A stretch of 64,000 nucleotides of DNA from Desulfovibrio inopinatus DSM 10711 (GTDB lineage: Bacteria; Desulfobacterota; Desulfovibrionia; Desulfovibrionales; Desulfovibrionaceae). Under the pieces are notes generated by a model. That model was not told where the DNA came from. It was given only the letters and a program-made list of their open reading frames with translations, and ran no database searches. The stretch spans positions 1 through 64,000 of the forward strand of contig NZ_AUBP01000030.1 in the NCBI RefSeq assembly GCF_000429305.1. Direction: 5' to 3'. Shown piece by piece: positions 18,346 to 28,255 of this stretch. Position 1 is the first letter of the stretch; each line of letters starts with the position of its first letter. A program made the position numbers and the translations under genes.

Positions 18346-19620
18346 TCATAGAGCACGAAGCAGGAGAAAATACACGATACCAAAAACAAACAATCCCATA
18401 CTCGGTATGGCTATGCGGCGCCATGCATTGGAAATCTCCACATTAAAATACTGACACGTCAACAAAAAGCATATGTGTATGGGAGAAACCATTATGCCTG
18501 CAAAACCGCAAATCAGAAGCAAAATTGTATATTCCGGAATTTGCGAAGACATGCCAAGCCCTTGCAGTAAGCCTAAGAGCAACGGCAGGCTGGCACCGAC
18601 ATAGGCAAGCGCAATACCGGCAACAACACCAACAATAAACGGCAAAATAATGGCAGTGAACCACAATGCGACATCGGCTCCAGCTGAAGATGACATCGCT
18701 TCAACGACTCCAGCCTGACGCATGACATCCTTGAAAATAAATATGGAGGCTATGACTCCAAGCATCGTATACAGATGCTTCTTCCGAAAAATATTTGCTA
18801 TCTGTTCTGTTGTGACTTTATTCTGTCTCACGCACACCACAATACTCGCTACAAGCCCCACAACGATTCCGATTTCCGCATTCGCGGCAGGATCAACAAA
18901 GCCAATACCAGCTTGAAGTCCAATGCCTCCAATAATTGCCGTCAACAAAGGTGCGGCATGAGACAACACTGATCGTGTCGAAAACGAAGACACAACGAGT
19001 TGAGAGTCCTCCACAAACGTTGATAGCGTTTCAATTTTATTCCGAAGCAGAAACCGCCACCCCAAAAGAAGACAGACCACCATGGCAGGACAGGCCATAA
19101 GGGATAATTTGGCAACAGGAACGCCGGACAATGCCGCTGACAATAAAAAGCCTGGATACAATGGCCATCCCATCTCCCATATATGTCGGAACCAGTAGTT
19201 GATGACAGCTCTGTCAACATCGGTCACATCAAGGTCTTTGGATAAATTCTTCACCATAGGTGCGGAGAAAACTGCTCCTCCTGGCATGGGTAACAACCCA
19301 ATCAGAATAGGAAAAAAGACAAGACGCAAACGCGGCTTTGTCAGTATTCCGCGCATGGCTTCCATGAGTCGAGCAGCTTGACCGGTTGTCTCGAATAGGT
19401 CGCTCAAAATAAGAATCAGAGCAACGATAACCGCAAGAAAAATTGTATCGGGATCAATAAGAGCCAATGCTGCCGCTTTCCCCCACGAAAGTGGACCGAA
19501 TCCGAACAGGAAGCCGAGCAAGACGCTTCCAGCGAGAATTGAACGCGCCAAACCAAACTTTTTCCGGATTCCGAAAAGCATGGCCGTAAATACCAATGCA
19601 ATTTTGAGAAAAGGCCACAT
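18346..19620 (-). CDS. DUF401-family multi-pass membrane protein
   Basis: A 424-residue protein with about 10-11 hydrophobic segments. The N-terminal half holds L-L-P-M-P-G-G-A-V-F-S-A-P and N-Y-W-F-R-H-I-W-E-M, signature stretches of the DUF401 family, related to the GntP/CitM-type ion transporter superfamily. An AAGGA site lies 9 nt before the ATG at 19620. It lies downstream of the porin genes on the same strand but past their terminator. A carboxylate or anion transporter is likely; the substrate is unknown. Confidence 0.85.
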   Translation of the reverse strand: MWPFLKIALVFTAMLFGIRKKFGLARSILAGSVLLGFLFGFGPLSWGKAAALALIDPDTIFLAVIVALILILSDLFETTGQAARLMEAMRGILTKPRLRLVFFPILIGLLPMPGGAVFSAPMVKNLSKDLDVTDVDRAVINYWFRHIWEMGWPLYPGFLLSAALSGVPVAKLSLMACPAMVVCLLLGWRFLLRNKIETLSTFVEDSQLVVSSFSTRSVLSHAAPLLTAIIGGIGLQAGIGFVDPAANAEIGIVVGLVASIVVCVRQNKVTTEQIANIFRKKHLYTMLGVIASIFIFKDVMRQAGVVEAMSSSAGADVALWFTAIILPFIVGVVAGIALAYVGASLPLLLGLLQGLGMSSQIPEYTILLLICGFAGIMVSPIHICFLLTCQYFNVEISNAWRRIAIPSMGLFVFGIVYFLLLRAL

Positions 19621-19734
19621 GGTGCATATCCTTGTTGCAAGTGCCGGAAGAAAGATACTAGATGTGCGCCTCATTTCTCTGGAGGTCAAGATAGAAGCAG
19701 GTGAAATGCATACGAATATCACCCTCTTTACAGT

Positions 19735-19764
19735 GAAAAAGGCCGGGTCCGTATGGACCCGGCC
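19735..19764 (-). terminator. terminator of the first porin gene
   Basis: A perfect 10-bp GC-rich stem GGCCGGGTCC / GGACCCGGCC with loop GTAT, then TTTTT in the minus-strand direction, about 36 bp after the porin stop. Confidence 0.9.
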
Positions 19765-19800
19765 TAAGATGCCTTGGTGTGGTACTATATTCTGGGTTAA

Positions 19801-21219
19801 TTAGAACTGGTACTTCAGACCGATGGAGACTTTCCACATATCGCCAGCGGCATTGTAGAAACGACGACCCCACACGTTCTTGTCAAACTCACCATGAGCC
19901 CAGCCGGTTTCAGCGATCAAAGCCAGGTTTTCATAAATCATGTATTCGTGGTCGAAAGACAGACCGAGAACGTATTCGTTGACGGCAAGGTCTTTACCCA
20001 TAATGAAGTAGTTGTTCGTTCCCAGGACGAGGTTGGCATCACGCAGAGCGGTCTTGGAGTTGGTACCGCGAGCATACGTGAAGGTGATACGCGAGGACAG
20101 ATCTTCGATGAACGAAATGTTTGCCAAAGCTGCAGTGATACCCCAGCTACCGATGGGGTTGACGTCAACCGTGCCATTCTTGAACTGCTGGCCACCGTCG
20201 AACAGGAAGGAAGTCGAGGCGTTCCAGGCAGGAACAACGTACGGCATACGTTCAGAACCGTTGCGAGTGCTTCCATCTTCACCGGAGCTCCACCAGGCGG
20301 ACAACTGAGGAGTCAGCATGTCGAGGCCAGTGTATTCGATGGCGCCGTCGATGAACCAACCCCAGCGCTTGTTCTTATCGTAGTCGGCGCGGACACCTTC
20401 ACCGTAAATAACGTCAGCATACAGTTTGATGGGATCAAACGCATCGGCTTCGAAAGCACAACCGGCCCACCAGTAAAAATTCTGATTATTCTTCCAACCG
20501 ACAGGTGCGAGCATAAACGTAGCAGCAGAAGTTACACCAGCCATATTGCCATCTTCAAACACACCGGAGTTGGCAGCAATACCAGCAATACCAACGGTAC
20601 CCCAAGGCGTGATGCTGAATCCGTCAAGTGTGATGGGCAAAACGAGGAAGAAGGAATCAAGTTCGTCAGCAACCTGCGTCGTCGTGGTGTCGGATTGGCC
20701 GTTTGTATCAAGGTAACGGACGAAACCGAAAACGACATTGAATGTATCTTCGACTACAGGCACTGTAATACCGATACCAGCTATATCTGTATCGACAACG
20801 ACACTGCCGTTAAAGAACGAGCTTTGCGGCATACTCATGGGCTGATAACCGGCGGTGATTGTAATATCTGTATCAGGCCATTTAAATTGGACGTATGCTT
20901 GATAGACTTGGACGGCAACAGCTGAATTATCAGCTGTGAATGTGCCACCACCCCAAACATCTTCAACTTTAAGACCGAGGCGAAACTTCAGAGATTCATT
21001 GGCAATAAAGTCAGTACGAAGGCGAAAACGTTCCCAAATCGTGACGGGGTCAACTGTCCGCGTACCAGCACGGTTCCATCCAGTGAACTGGTAGTTTGAA
21101 TACCAGTTTGCGTGGATACGAGCATCACCAACCATACGTACTTCAGTTGCTGCTGTGGCGATACCGACCATTCCAAATACGAAGGCAGCCAATGTGGCGA
21201 GCATGACAAAGCGTTTCAT
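19801..21219 (-). CDS. Desulfovibrio-type homotrimeric porin, copy 1
   Basis: A 472-residue outer-membrane porin. It has a Sec signal peptide (about residues 1-23, A-T-A / A-T-E), beta-strand sequence throughout and a terminal aromatic (K-Y-Q-F) for outer-membrane insertion. Mature proteins begin T-E-V-R-M-V-G-D-A-R, as in the porin family known from Desulfovibrio. GGAGG lies ahead of the ATG at 21219. It is a tandem paralogue of the next gene: the ends are almost identical and the middle (about 125-215) diverges, probably the exposed loops or pore lining. Each gene has its own terminator and upstream region. Confidence 0.9.
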   Translation of the reverse strand: MKRFVMLATLAAFVFGMVGIATAATEVRMVGDARIHANWYSNYQFTGWNRAGTRTVDPVTIWERFRLRTDFIANESLKFRLGLKVEDVWGGGTFTADNSAVAVQVYQAYVQFKWPDTDITITAGYQPMSMPQSSFFNGSVVVDTDIAGIGITVPVVEDTFNVVFGFVRYLDTNGQSDTTTTQVADELDSFFLVLPITLDGFSITPWGTVGIAGIAANSGVFEDGNMAGVTSAATFMLAPVGWKNNQNFYWWAGCAFEADAFDPIKLYADVIYGEGVRADYDKNKRWGWFIDGAIEYTGLDMLTPQLSAWWSSGEDGSTRNGSERMPYVVPAWNASTSFLFDGGQQFKNGTVDVNPIGSWGITAALANISFIEDLSSRITFTYARGTNSKTALRDANLVLGTNNYFIMGKDLAVNEYVLGLSFDHEYMIYENLALIAETGWAHGEFDKNVWGRRFYNAAGDMWKVSIGLKYQF

Positions 21220-21591
21220 CAAAAAGTTCCTCCATTGCTTAATACAGGACACACCAAGGGCATCAAAGCAACTGGGGGAGATGCTGCTTTCTCACTAAAG
21301 ACAGGCCGGATATAACTTGATTCCAAAATCAAGTCAAAATTTTTCAACCAAAATGTTTTATTTCGTTTCATTTTGAGATAACAGCAATAAAAGCAGGATA
21401 ACTGCCTAAAAAAAAAGAATTTAAATAAGTAAACTTAATCACGATTTGATCCAAAAAGATGATTACTTCAAAAATTTTTTTTATTGAAAAGAAAATTTTT
21501 TATACCAATTCATCATAAAAGATCTTTTTTGAGGAATCATTTTGATCACAAATTCATTCCAAACCATTTTGCCCTGAAATGCCTTGGTCGT
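21220..21591 (-). promoter_or_regulatory. AT-rich upstream region of porin copy 1
   Basis: A 370-bp very AT-rich stretch with no gene, between the terminator of porin copy 2 and the start of copy 1. Runs of A and T suggest curved promoter DNA. I cannot place a -35/-10 pair with confidence. Confidence 0.4.
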
Positions 21592-21624
21592 AAAAAAGCC
21601 GGATCCTTTCGGACCCGGCTTTTA
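21592..21624 (-). terminator. terminator of the second porin gene
   Basis: Stem AGCCGGGTCC / GGATCCGGCT (one mismatch-like G-U) with a short loop and T run on the minus strand, closely related in sequence to the terminator of porin copy 1. Confidence 0.85.
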
Positions 21625-21654
21625 CTCATAACGTGATGTTCTCGCTTAAAGAAA

Positions 21655-23070
21655 TTAGAATTGATACTTCAAGCCGAGGGAGACCTTCCACATATCATTG
21701 GCTTCATTGTAGAAGCGGCGTCCCCAAACGTCTTTGTCAAATTCACCATGAGCCCAACCGGTTTCAGCGATAAGGGCCAGGTTTTCGTAAATCATATACT
21801 GATGGTCGAAAGACAGACCGAGAACGTATTCGTCAACGGTGAGGTCCTTGCCCATGATGAAGAAGTTATTGGTACCAAGCACAAGGTTGGCATCACGCAG
21901 AGCGGTCTTGGAGTTAGTACCGCGAGCGTAGGTGAAGGTGATGCGGGAAGTCAGGTCTTCAACGAAGGAGATGTCGTTCAAAGAAGCCGTGATCCCCCAG
22001 CTACCGATAGGATTGACGTCAACCGTGCCATTCTTGAATTGCTGACCACCGTCGAACAGGAAGGAGGTCGAGGCGTTCCAGGAAGGAACGAGATAAGGCA
22101 TACGTTCGGAACCGTTGCGGGTGCTTCCGTCTTCACCGGAGCTCCACCAGGCGGACAACTGAGGAGTCAGCATGTCGAGGCCAGTGTATTCAACAGCACC
22201 GTCGACGAACCAACCCCAGCGTTTGCTCTTACCACGGTCAGTGGGATTGCCTTCACCGTAGATAACGTCAGCATACAGTTTGATGGGATCAAGAGCGTCA
22301 ACTTCAAACGCACCGCCAACCCACCAGTAAATATTCTGGTTGTTGTCCCAGCCAGTGGGAGGAACCATGAAGGTGCCTGCAGAAGCCAGGCCAGCAGCAT
22401 TGCCGTCTTCGAAAGCGCCGTAGTTGCCATTGATACCGGCAACGGCAACGGTACCCCACGGGATGATGGTGACACCATCAAGCGTAATGGGCAACGCGAG
22501 GAAGTACGCGTCAAATTCGTCAGCGACCTGCGTGGTGGTGGCGTCTTGCTGACCATTATCCAGGAAACGAATAAACCCAGCTTGAACGGCCAAGGTATCA
22601 GCAATAACAGGCGCGTTCACGACCAAAGCCGCAGCTTCCGAGTCAAAAATGATGCTTCCATCAAAGAAAGAACTCTGGGGCAGGCTCAGGGGCTGATAAC
22701 CAGCGGTGATTTCGATATCGGTGTCAGGCCACTTAAACTGCAGAAAAGCCTGGTAAACCTGTAAGGAAACAGCCGAGTTATCAGCCGTAAAGGTACCACC
22801 ACCCCAAACGTCTTCAACCTTGAGGCCCAAGCGGAACTTCAGGGCTTCGTTGGCGATGAAGTCAGCGCGAACGCGGAAACGTTCCCAAATGGTGACAGGG
22901 TCAACAGTTTGGGTACCGGTACGGTTCCACCCTGTGAACTGATAGTTCGAATACCAGTTAGCGCTGATACGAGCATCGCCGACCATGCGGACTTCAGTAG
23001 CCGCACTGGCGACACCGAACATACCGAGCACAAAAGCACCCAGCGTGGCGAGCATGATAATACGTTTCAT
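21655..23070 (-). CDS. Desulfovibrio-type homotrimeric porin, copy 2
   Basis: A 471-residue paralogue of the neighbouring porin, with signal peptide (1-23), conserved mature N-terminus and C-terminal K-Y-Q-F. The C-terminal 190 residues differ from copy 1 at only a scattering of positions, while the central region around 125-215 differs strongly. AGGAG lies upstream of the ATG. It is presumably an abundant general diffusion porin for small anions and organic acids. The promoter region differs completely from copy 1, so the two are probably expressed under different conditions. Confidence 0.9.
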   Translation of the reverse strand: MKRIIMLATLGAFVLGMFGVASAATEVRMVGDARISANWYSNYQFTGWNRTGTQTVDPVTIWERFRVRADFIANEALKFRLGLKVEDVWGGGTFTADNSAVSLQVYQAFLQFKWPDTDIEITAGYQPLSLPQSSFFDGSIIFDSEAAALVVNAPVIADTLAVQAGFIRFLDNGQQDATTTQVADEFDAYFLALPITLDGVTIIPWGTVAVAGINGNYGAFEDGNAAGLASAGTFMVPPTGWDNNQNIYWWVGGAFEVDALDPIKLYADVIYGEGNPTDRGKSKRWGWFVDGAVEYTGLDMLTPQLSAWWSSGEDGSTRNGSERMPYLVPSWNASTSFLFDGGQQFKNGTVDVNPIGSWGITASLNDISFVEDLTSRITFTYARGTNSKTALRDANLVLGTNNFFIMGKDLTVDEYVLGLSFDHQYMIYENLALIAETGWAHGEFDKDVWGRRFYNEANDMWKVSLGLKYQF

Positions 23071-23123
23071 GAAACCTTTCTCCTGTTAAATTATCTTTAT
23101 CGAGAACATCACTATGACGCTTT

Positions 23124-23270
23124 TTGTTAACTAATGTTCACAAAGAAGCGACAAGTGTGCAGCTGCTTATAGCTCACCGCACCTCAATAAGTTTACAAAA
23201 GTTAACTTATTGAGCCTTGTATCCAGAAGCGCGCAAAATCACGCCCACTTCAGTGAACACTTGTTAACAA
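23124..23270 (-). promoter_or_regulatory. inverted-repeat regulatory region upstream of porin copy 2
   Basis: Three repeats lie in this AT-rich promoter region. An 18-bp element TTGTTAACTAATGTTCAC (23124-23141) recurs in reverse orientation at 23253-23270 with 3 changes. Between them is a perfect 11-bp inverted repeat CTCAATAAGTT / AACTTATTGAG (23183-23193, 23204-23214). They look like regulator binding sites; the regulator is unknown. Confidence 0.45.
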
Positions 23271-23435
23271 TGACGTCGGATCTTTTTTTACTCTCTTAAC
23301 AAAACAGAGTCAAAAATTTTTTACAAAATCTTTTAATTTATTTTTTCCGTTCAAAATCCTCTACAGGAAAAACATAATACACTGTAAAAATTGACTTTAT
23401 AATCTCACAACAAACAGACAGACTTAAAAACATCG

Positions 23436-25163
23436 TTATGGAGTCGAACGCATCTTTGTGCCAGGAGCTGCCACGGGCTCAACATCCTTTATGAGCAATT
23501 CAATAGAAGTGATGCCATTATAGGTCTCAAGTCGAGGAGTAAAAGCAGTCTTAATTTGCTGTCCAGCCAGCGATGGACCAAGAACATCAGCCTGACGCCA
23601 AGCTTTTGCCCTCAACGTCTGACTCGCGGCCTCGTCGCGAAGTTGCATTGAAACATGATTTTTGCCAAAAATTTTATACGATCGCACACTGACTTCAGGC
23701 GTCGTAAAAACCGGCTCAGGGTTTCCGAGACCAAACGGTTGCATGAGTTCAATTTCTTTCAATAACCCCAAATCAATGTCACGAAAACTCAGCTCCCCAT
23801 CCACTCGTAATGTAGGATATAGACGAGACTCACCGAGTTGAAGTCGTGCTTGCTCATGAAATCCTTCACGTAATGCTTCAAAATTATTTGTATCGAGACT
23901 CAGTCCCGCGGCCAGTTTATGTCCACCAAACTTTGTCAAGACGGGAGAAAGTTGATCAAGCGCTGCATAGAGATCAAATTCACGAATACTCCGACCGGAT
24001 CCTTTTAGGATGCCATTCTCATACGTCAGCATGACCACAGGCTTATATTCTGCTTCAACCACACGTGATGCAACAATCCCAATGATACCAGCATGCCAAT
24101 TTTTTCCACAGAGAACCAAACCAAGCCGATGAGGTTGCTGGGCCGCCTGCTCTTTTGCTTCCTCCAAAATACGATCTTCTTCGCTTTTTCGTTGACTGTT
24201 TAAATCATCCAGTAAAGCGGCCAATGGCCTTGCTTCATCAAGATCTCGAGCCAATAATAGAGCGAGGGCTTCATCTGCCGTATCCATACGTCCGGCAGCA
24301 TTGATACGAGGAGCAAGGCCAAACCCCACCTGTCCGGCGCCCATGGCCGCAGCAGGAGCAATGCCGGCCACTTCTTTTAATGCATGAATTCCAGGCCGTT
24401 TTGCTTCAGCCAAAAGTAGCATGCCGTTTTTCACAAGAATACGATTCTGTCCGGTCAACGGAACGACATCGGCAATAGTACCTAGCGCCACGAAATCAAG
24501 AAAACGGCGCACATCTATACGTTCTCCTGGCAATGCATTATTGAGTCCGGCGGCAAGAAAAAACGCTACGCCAACCCCGGCAAGGTCGGTTCCAGCGTTT
24601 TCACCGAGTTTAGGATTACAGATAGCTGTCGCAGGCGGTAGCGTTGACGGAGGCAAATGATGATCCGTCACAACGAGCGCCACCCCAAGTTCTGCTGCTC
24701 GCTGTGCTTCTTCATGACTTGCGATTCCACAGTCGACGGTAATAATTAAATCAATTCCCTGTTCAGCTAGACGTTCGATCCCAGCGCAGTTCAATCCATA
24801 CCCTTCTGCACTGCGTTTGGGTAAATACGCCGTGGCTTCAAGACCTTTTAATCGAAAGAAGTCGAGCAGAAGAGCCGTGGATGTGACACCATCCACGTCG
24901 TAATCTCCCCAGACAGCAACACGTCCTCCCCGATCGAGACACGCTGCGATGGTTTTGACGGCCGCATCCATTCCCGGCAGAAGCGAAGGGGCCATAAGGT
25001 GACGCAACCCCGGACTCAGATAGACATCCATCTCGTCTATTCCGGATAACCCACGAGCCCATAGCAAGCTGGCTGTCAATTCCCGAATGCCCAACGAATT
25101 GGCCCATTGTGTAAAATTTACAGGGGCAGCATGTCCTACGCGCAACACCCAATTTTTGGTCAT
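23436..25163 (-). CDS. recJ: single-stranded-DNA-specific exonuclease RecJ
   Basis: A 575-residue 5'-3' exonuclease of recombination and repair. Motifs in order: G-D-Y-D-V-D-G-V-T-S-T near 86, V-D-C-G near 144, T-D-H-H near 167, then the DHHA1 domain with G-G-H-K-L-A-A-G-L near 415 and the C-terminal OB-like part. The length matches E. coli RecJ (577). GGAG lies upstream of the ATG. All metal ligands are visible. Confidence 0.95.
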   Translation of the reverse strand: MTKNWVLRVGHAAPVNFTQWANSLGIRELTASLLWARGLSGIDEMDVYLSPGLRHLMAPSLLPGMDAAVKTIAACLDRGGRVAVWGDYDVDGVTSTALLLDFFRLKGLEATAYLPKRSAEGYGLNCAGIERLAEQGIDLIITVDCGIASHEEAQRAAELGVALVVTDHHLPPSTLPPATAICNPKLGENAGTDLAGVGVAFFLAAGLNNALPGERIDVRRFLDFVALGTIADVVPLTGQNRILVKNGMLLLAEAKRPGIHALKEVAGIAPAAAMGAGQVGFGLAPRINAAGRMDTADEALALLLARDLDEARPLAALLDDLNSQRKSEEDRILEEAKEQAAQQPHRLGLVLCGKNWHAGIIGIVASRVVEAEYKPVVMLTYENGILKGSGRSIREFDLYAALDQLSPVLTKFGGHKLAAGLSLDTNNFEALREGFHEQARLQLGESRLYPTLRVDGELSFRDIDLGLLKEIELMQPFGLGNPEPVFTTPEVSVRSYKIFGKNHVSMQLRDEAASQTLRAKAWRQADVLGPSLAGQQIKTAFTPRLETYNGITSIELLIKDVEPVAAPGTKMRSTP

Positions 25164-25281
25164 GTCACCACTCCATTTGCCCCTATTGGTCTATGAGGGC
25201 TCTATCAGTAATCACAATGAATGGATAGAAAAGAGGGAAGAAAAGAGGTACAGGCAAGCACAAACGAGCACGACGTCTTGA

Positions 25282-26142
25282 TTACATAAGAGCCTGGGCA
25301 AGTTGTTCAATATTTCGAGACTCCAACACAGCGCTCATTGTTTCGACGGCTTCAACTTCCTTCAGTCCAAATTTGGAAACAACCCTTTGCCATGGGCAAT
25401 TATGCGGATACTCTGGGTCGTCAAGGAGATGAGCCAAAGCGTCAGCTGTACATAGAGTTAAGGCCTGTTTTTTAAATGACGGGGCATGTATTGGTGAATG
25501 ATGCCAATTCACCGGCTCGGTCAATTCTTCAGGTAAATACCAGGATTTAAGGACCATGGACCCGATGACCCCATGTTCCAACCCCCAATACTGGTCTTCC
25601 GCATCGGGATAGCTCATCGCTTCATCATGCACCATATGATAGATTGCTGCGAAGTCATCACTGCGATGCAAAGCCGTTATGATTTTGCCGACGTCATGAA
25701 GAACACCCGATGTAAACAGATTATCCGCATCGAGATCTGGTTGGCGCGTGGCAAGCTCGGACGCAATAACGGCAACACTCAATTGGTGCGTCCAATATTG
25801 CTTCAAGTCAAAACCATCAGGGAAGATAGCTTTTCGGGCCAACGATGACACCCCGAGGGCAAGAACCAATGTACGGATTTCATTAAGTCCGAGAATTGAG
25901 ACAGCTCGTAACACGGTGTTGACTTCAGACTGCAAGCCATAAAATGCCGAATTAGCCAATCGCAGGACTTTAATGGTCAAGCCCTGGTCCTGGTTTATGG
26001 TTTCGGCCACATCATGAAGGCTCGCCGTTGAACCAGAATCGGTTTGGACAAACAATGTACTTAACATTGCCGATGAATATGGCAAGTCGTGCTTGAGACT
26101 TGGTAACTCCAAAAGAAACTGTTGTCCGCGTTCGTGATTCAT
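25282..26142 (-). CDS. HDOD-domain protein
   Basis: A 286-residue single-domain HDOD protein. The family core is clear: L-R-L-A-N-S-A-F-Y-G near 60, A-V-S-I-L-G-L-N-E-I-R near 82, and a retained H-D in G-V-L-H-D-V-G-K near 147. HDOD proteins are mostly signalling adaptors without enzymatic activity, although this one keeps its H-D pair. It starts 18 bp after the TPR gene, so the two are co-transcribed. Confidence 0.88.
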   Translation of the reverse strand: MNHERGQQFLLELPSLKHDLPYSSAMLSTLFVQTDSGSTASLHDVAETINQDQGLTIKVLRLANSAFYGLQSEVNTVLRAVSILGLNEIRTLVLALGVSSLARKAIFPDGFDLKQYWTHQLSVAVIASELATRQPDLDADNLFTSGVLHDVGKIITALHRSDDFAAIYHMVHDEAMSYPDAEDQYWGLEHGVIGSMVLKSWYLPEELTEPVNWHHSPIHAPSFKKQALTLCTADALAHLLDDPEYPHNCPWQRVVSKFGLKEVEAVETMSAVLESRNIEQLAQALM

Positions 26143-26160
26143 ATTCTTTCTACAAAACGA

Positions 26161-27120
26161 TTAGAGATCGATCTTCAAACTTGTTTTAGGCCTGGGCCGT
26201 GAAGAGTCACCACTCTTTCTTGTCACCTCTCCTAAATTTGACGCTGGCGCTGTATCGGCAAGATCAGCAATAAGAGGGACTGCATGGGATTTATTTTCCT
26301 CGCTGAGCAAGTTCTGATCAACAAGATACTTGATGAATTTCTTCGCTTCCATCAAATTGGGATTACAGGACAACGATTTCGCCAAGTATTGAAAACATTC
26401 ATCAATACTCTTTTTCTCAAAAAACGCTCGAGCAATATTATAATACAGATTTTCATCTGTGTCTGCCAATTCTTCGGCACGTTTGTAATATTCTAGAGCT
26501 TGGTCATGCATATTATTTTTGCGCAAATTGATGCCAAACTCATTGAATAAGTGCTTATGTTCTTGCTCAAAGGCAGCATCAAGCCGCACAAGCCGTTCAA
26601 AGATATCCTGCGCTTTATGAGTTTCCCCTCGATCAAGGTACGTCAATCCCAGCCCAAAGTTTGCCCGGACATTCTCTTCATCCACCGCCAAGGCTTGGTC
26701 GAATTCAAGTTCGGCACTGAAAATTTCGCCTTTTTTCCGGTGTGATTCCCCTTTGGAAATCGTCTGATCTAATTCTCGAATTTTAGGGTAAACGGTTTGG
26801 ACATAAAATTCCGGCTCGGGTGAAAACTTATCGAGCAATTCATCCATTGTGATTTTTCGTTTCGGTCCAGATGGAATATAGTTCTTATTGAGCGGTTGAA
26901 TCTCCAAGAGATTCACATCTTTTTGCTCAACAAACCAAAACGTTTTCTGAATCGTTTTTCGTGTTGTCGTTCCCGTTCCAATTTTTTGGATGGATTGACT
27001 GGAAAAAACGCCTTTAATATTTTCCTGTTTGCCAAGCTTTTTGACCATTCCTCGAACAAGATCCGGGTCTTTTTGAGGTGTTTTGTCGACAGATGTTCTG
27101 TCTTCACCCTGCTCAGTCAT
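26161..27120 (-). CDS. tetratricopeptide-repeat protein
   Basis: A 319-residue cytoplasmic protein. The first 90 residues are basic and low-complexity; TPR units follow from about 130 to 260 (A-E-L-E-F-D-Q-A-L, A-N-F-G-L-G-L-T-Y-L, A-L-E-Y-Y-K-R-A). The ATG at 27120 has AAGGGG 7 nt upstream, unlike the in-frame ATG 9 codons earlier. The gene lies before the HDOD gene, so it may be a scaffold in the same signalling path. The function is not known. Confidence 0.8.
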   Translation of the reverse strand: MTEQGEDRTSVDKTPQKDPDLVRGMVKKLGKQENIKGVFSSQSIQKIGTGTTTRKTIQKTFWFVEQKDVNLLEIQPLNKNYIPSGPKRKITMDELLDKFSPEPEFYVQTVYPKIRELDQTISKGESHRKKGEIFSAELEFDQALAVDEENVRANFGLGLTYLDRGETHKAQDIFERLVRLDAAFEQEHKHLFNEFGINLRKNNMHDQALEYYKRAEELADTDENLYYNIARAFFEKKSIDECFQYLAKSLSCNPNLMEAKKFIKYLVDQNLLSEENKSHAVPLIADLADTAPASNLGEVTRKSGDSSRPRPKTSLKIDL

Positions 27121-27323
27121 GGCTTGCCCCTTATTTCTCTGCTTCATGGCAATATTCGGTTTAAAACGAAACTCTACTCTTGTTAGGTCTCAGCTCCGCG
27201 CAAACTGAATCTATCGTACATTCATCGAACCGACAATCACCAAACATCCGTTTCTGTCAATAAAACACATAATTCCGTTTTCCTCAGAAATAATTCACGG
27301 AAGTCCATTCTCACAGTATGTCC

Positions 27324-27941
27324 TTACCATTCGGCAAGCAAACGATCCAACACCCCCGGCAAAGATTCGCGTTTCGTTCGCTCGGCCAAATAGATGGCAC
27401 GTAAGTCATAGTACGCAAGTTCAAGCACATCATTTACGATAATGTAATCAAAATGACGTGCTTCATTTAATTCTGCACGAGCATTGTCCAAACGTCTGGC
27501 AATAACCTCTGGAGCATCAGTTGCACGACCGACAAGTCGTTCGACCAATACTTTCTTTGAGGGTGGAACAATGAAAATATATGCGCCTTGTGCAAGGTTT
27601 TGTCGGAGTTGATTTGCTCCCTGCACATCAATATCAAAGAGTAAGTCTCGTCCTTGCTCAAGAAAATCAAGCGTGGCCTGTTTCGGGGTTCCATAAAAAT
27701 TATCGTGGACATTAGCCCACTCAGCAAAAAAACCAGCGTCGCGACGTCGCAAAAATTCGTCTTTGTCTAAAAAATGATAGTCTTTGCCATCAACCTCCCC
27801 CGCTCGAGGCTTACGTGTTGTGCACGACACAGAAAAAGCAATATTACTATATTCCTTCATTAACCGCTTAATGAGAGTACTTTTGCCTGTACCTGAGGGG
27901 GCGCAAATAACAAGAATGACACCACGACGTTCAATCTTCAT
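27324..27941 (-). CDS. gmk: guanylate kinase
   Basis: A 205-residue kinase converting GMP to GDP. The P-loop is A-P-S-G-T-G-K-S-T, followed by the GMP-binding S-C-T-T-R-K-P-R-x-G-E and D-Y-H-F. Length and motif order match the family. It overlaps the RemA-like gene by 11 bp and belongs to an operon that probably begins at the SPOR lipoprotein gene, an order typical of Desulfovibrio relatives. Confidence 0.95.
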   Translation of the reverse strand: MKIERRGVILVICAPSGTGKSTLIKRLMKEYSNIAFSVSCTTRKPRAGEVDGKDYHFLDKDEFLRRRDAGFFAEWANVHDNFYGTPKQATLDFLEQGRDLLFDIDVQGANQLRQNLAQGAYIFIVPPSKKVLVERLVGRATDAPEVIARRLDNARAELNEARHFDYIIVNDVLELAYYDLRAIYLAERTKRESLPGVLDRLLAEW

Positions 27942-28194
27942 TGTCCGGTTCCTCCTGACTAAACCGCTGGCTTATGGTTTCGGCCTGAATAGCTGACAAA
28001 ATGACATGGTTGGAATCGGTAATAATAATTGAACGCGTTTTGCGTCCTTGAGTGGCATCGACAAGTCGGTTCCCGCTCCGCGCATCTTCACGCAGACGGC
28101 GCATAGGTGAAGATGCGGGGTTAACGATCGCAACAACACGCGAATTGACGACAAAGTTCCCGAACCCGATATTGAGCAGTCCGTTTTTTTGCAT
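27931..28194 (-). CDS. RemA-like DUF370 protein
   Basis: An 87-residue protein with the DUF370 core: [10 protein letters not shown] near the N-terminus, then A-I-V-N-P-x-S-x-P-M-R-R and [10 protein letters not shown]. In Bacillus, RemA is a DNA-binding regulator of matrix genes; in deltaproteobacteria the gene sits between yicC and gmk, as here, and its role there is unknown. The overlap with gmk implies translational coupling. Confidence 0.9.
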   Translation of the reverse strand: MQKNGLLNIGFGNFVVNSRVVAIVNPASSPMRRLREDARSGNRLVDATQGRKTRSIIITDSNHVILSAIQAETISQRFSQEEPDNED

Positions 28195-28255
28195 AGATCC
28201 CCTCGGCGACCTAAACTTGGTCTCCGGTTCTGTTCGAATTTATCGTAAAGGTCGG

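Noticed and set aside
19894-20925. Long plus-strand open frame of 343 codons
   Set aside because: Antisense to porin copy 1; the porin frame has signal peptide, ribosome site and family sequence. A similar antisense frame covers copy 2 (21661-22764).
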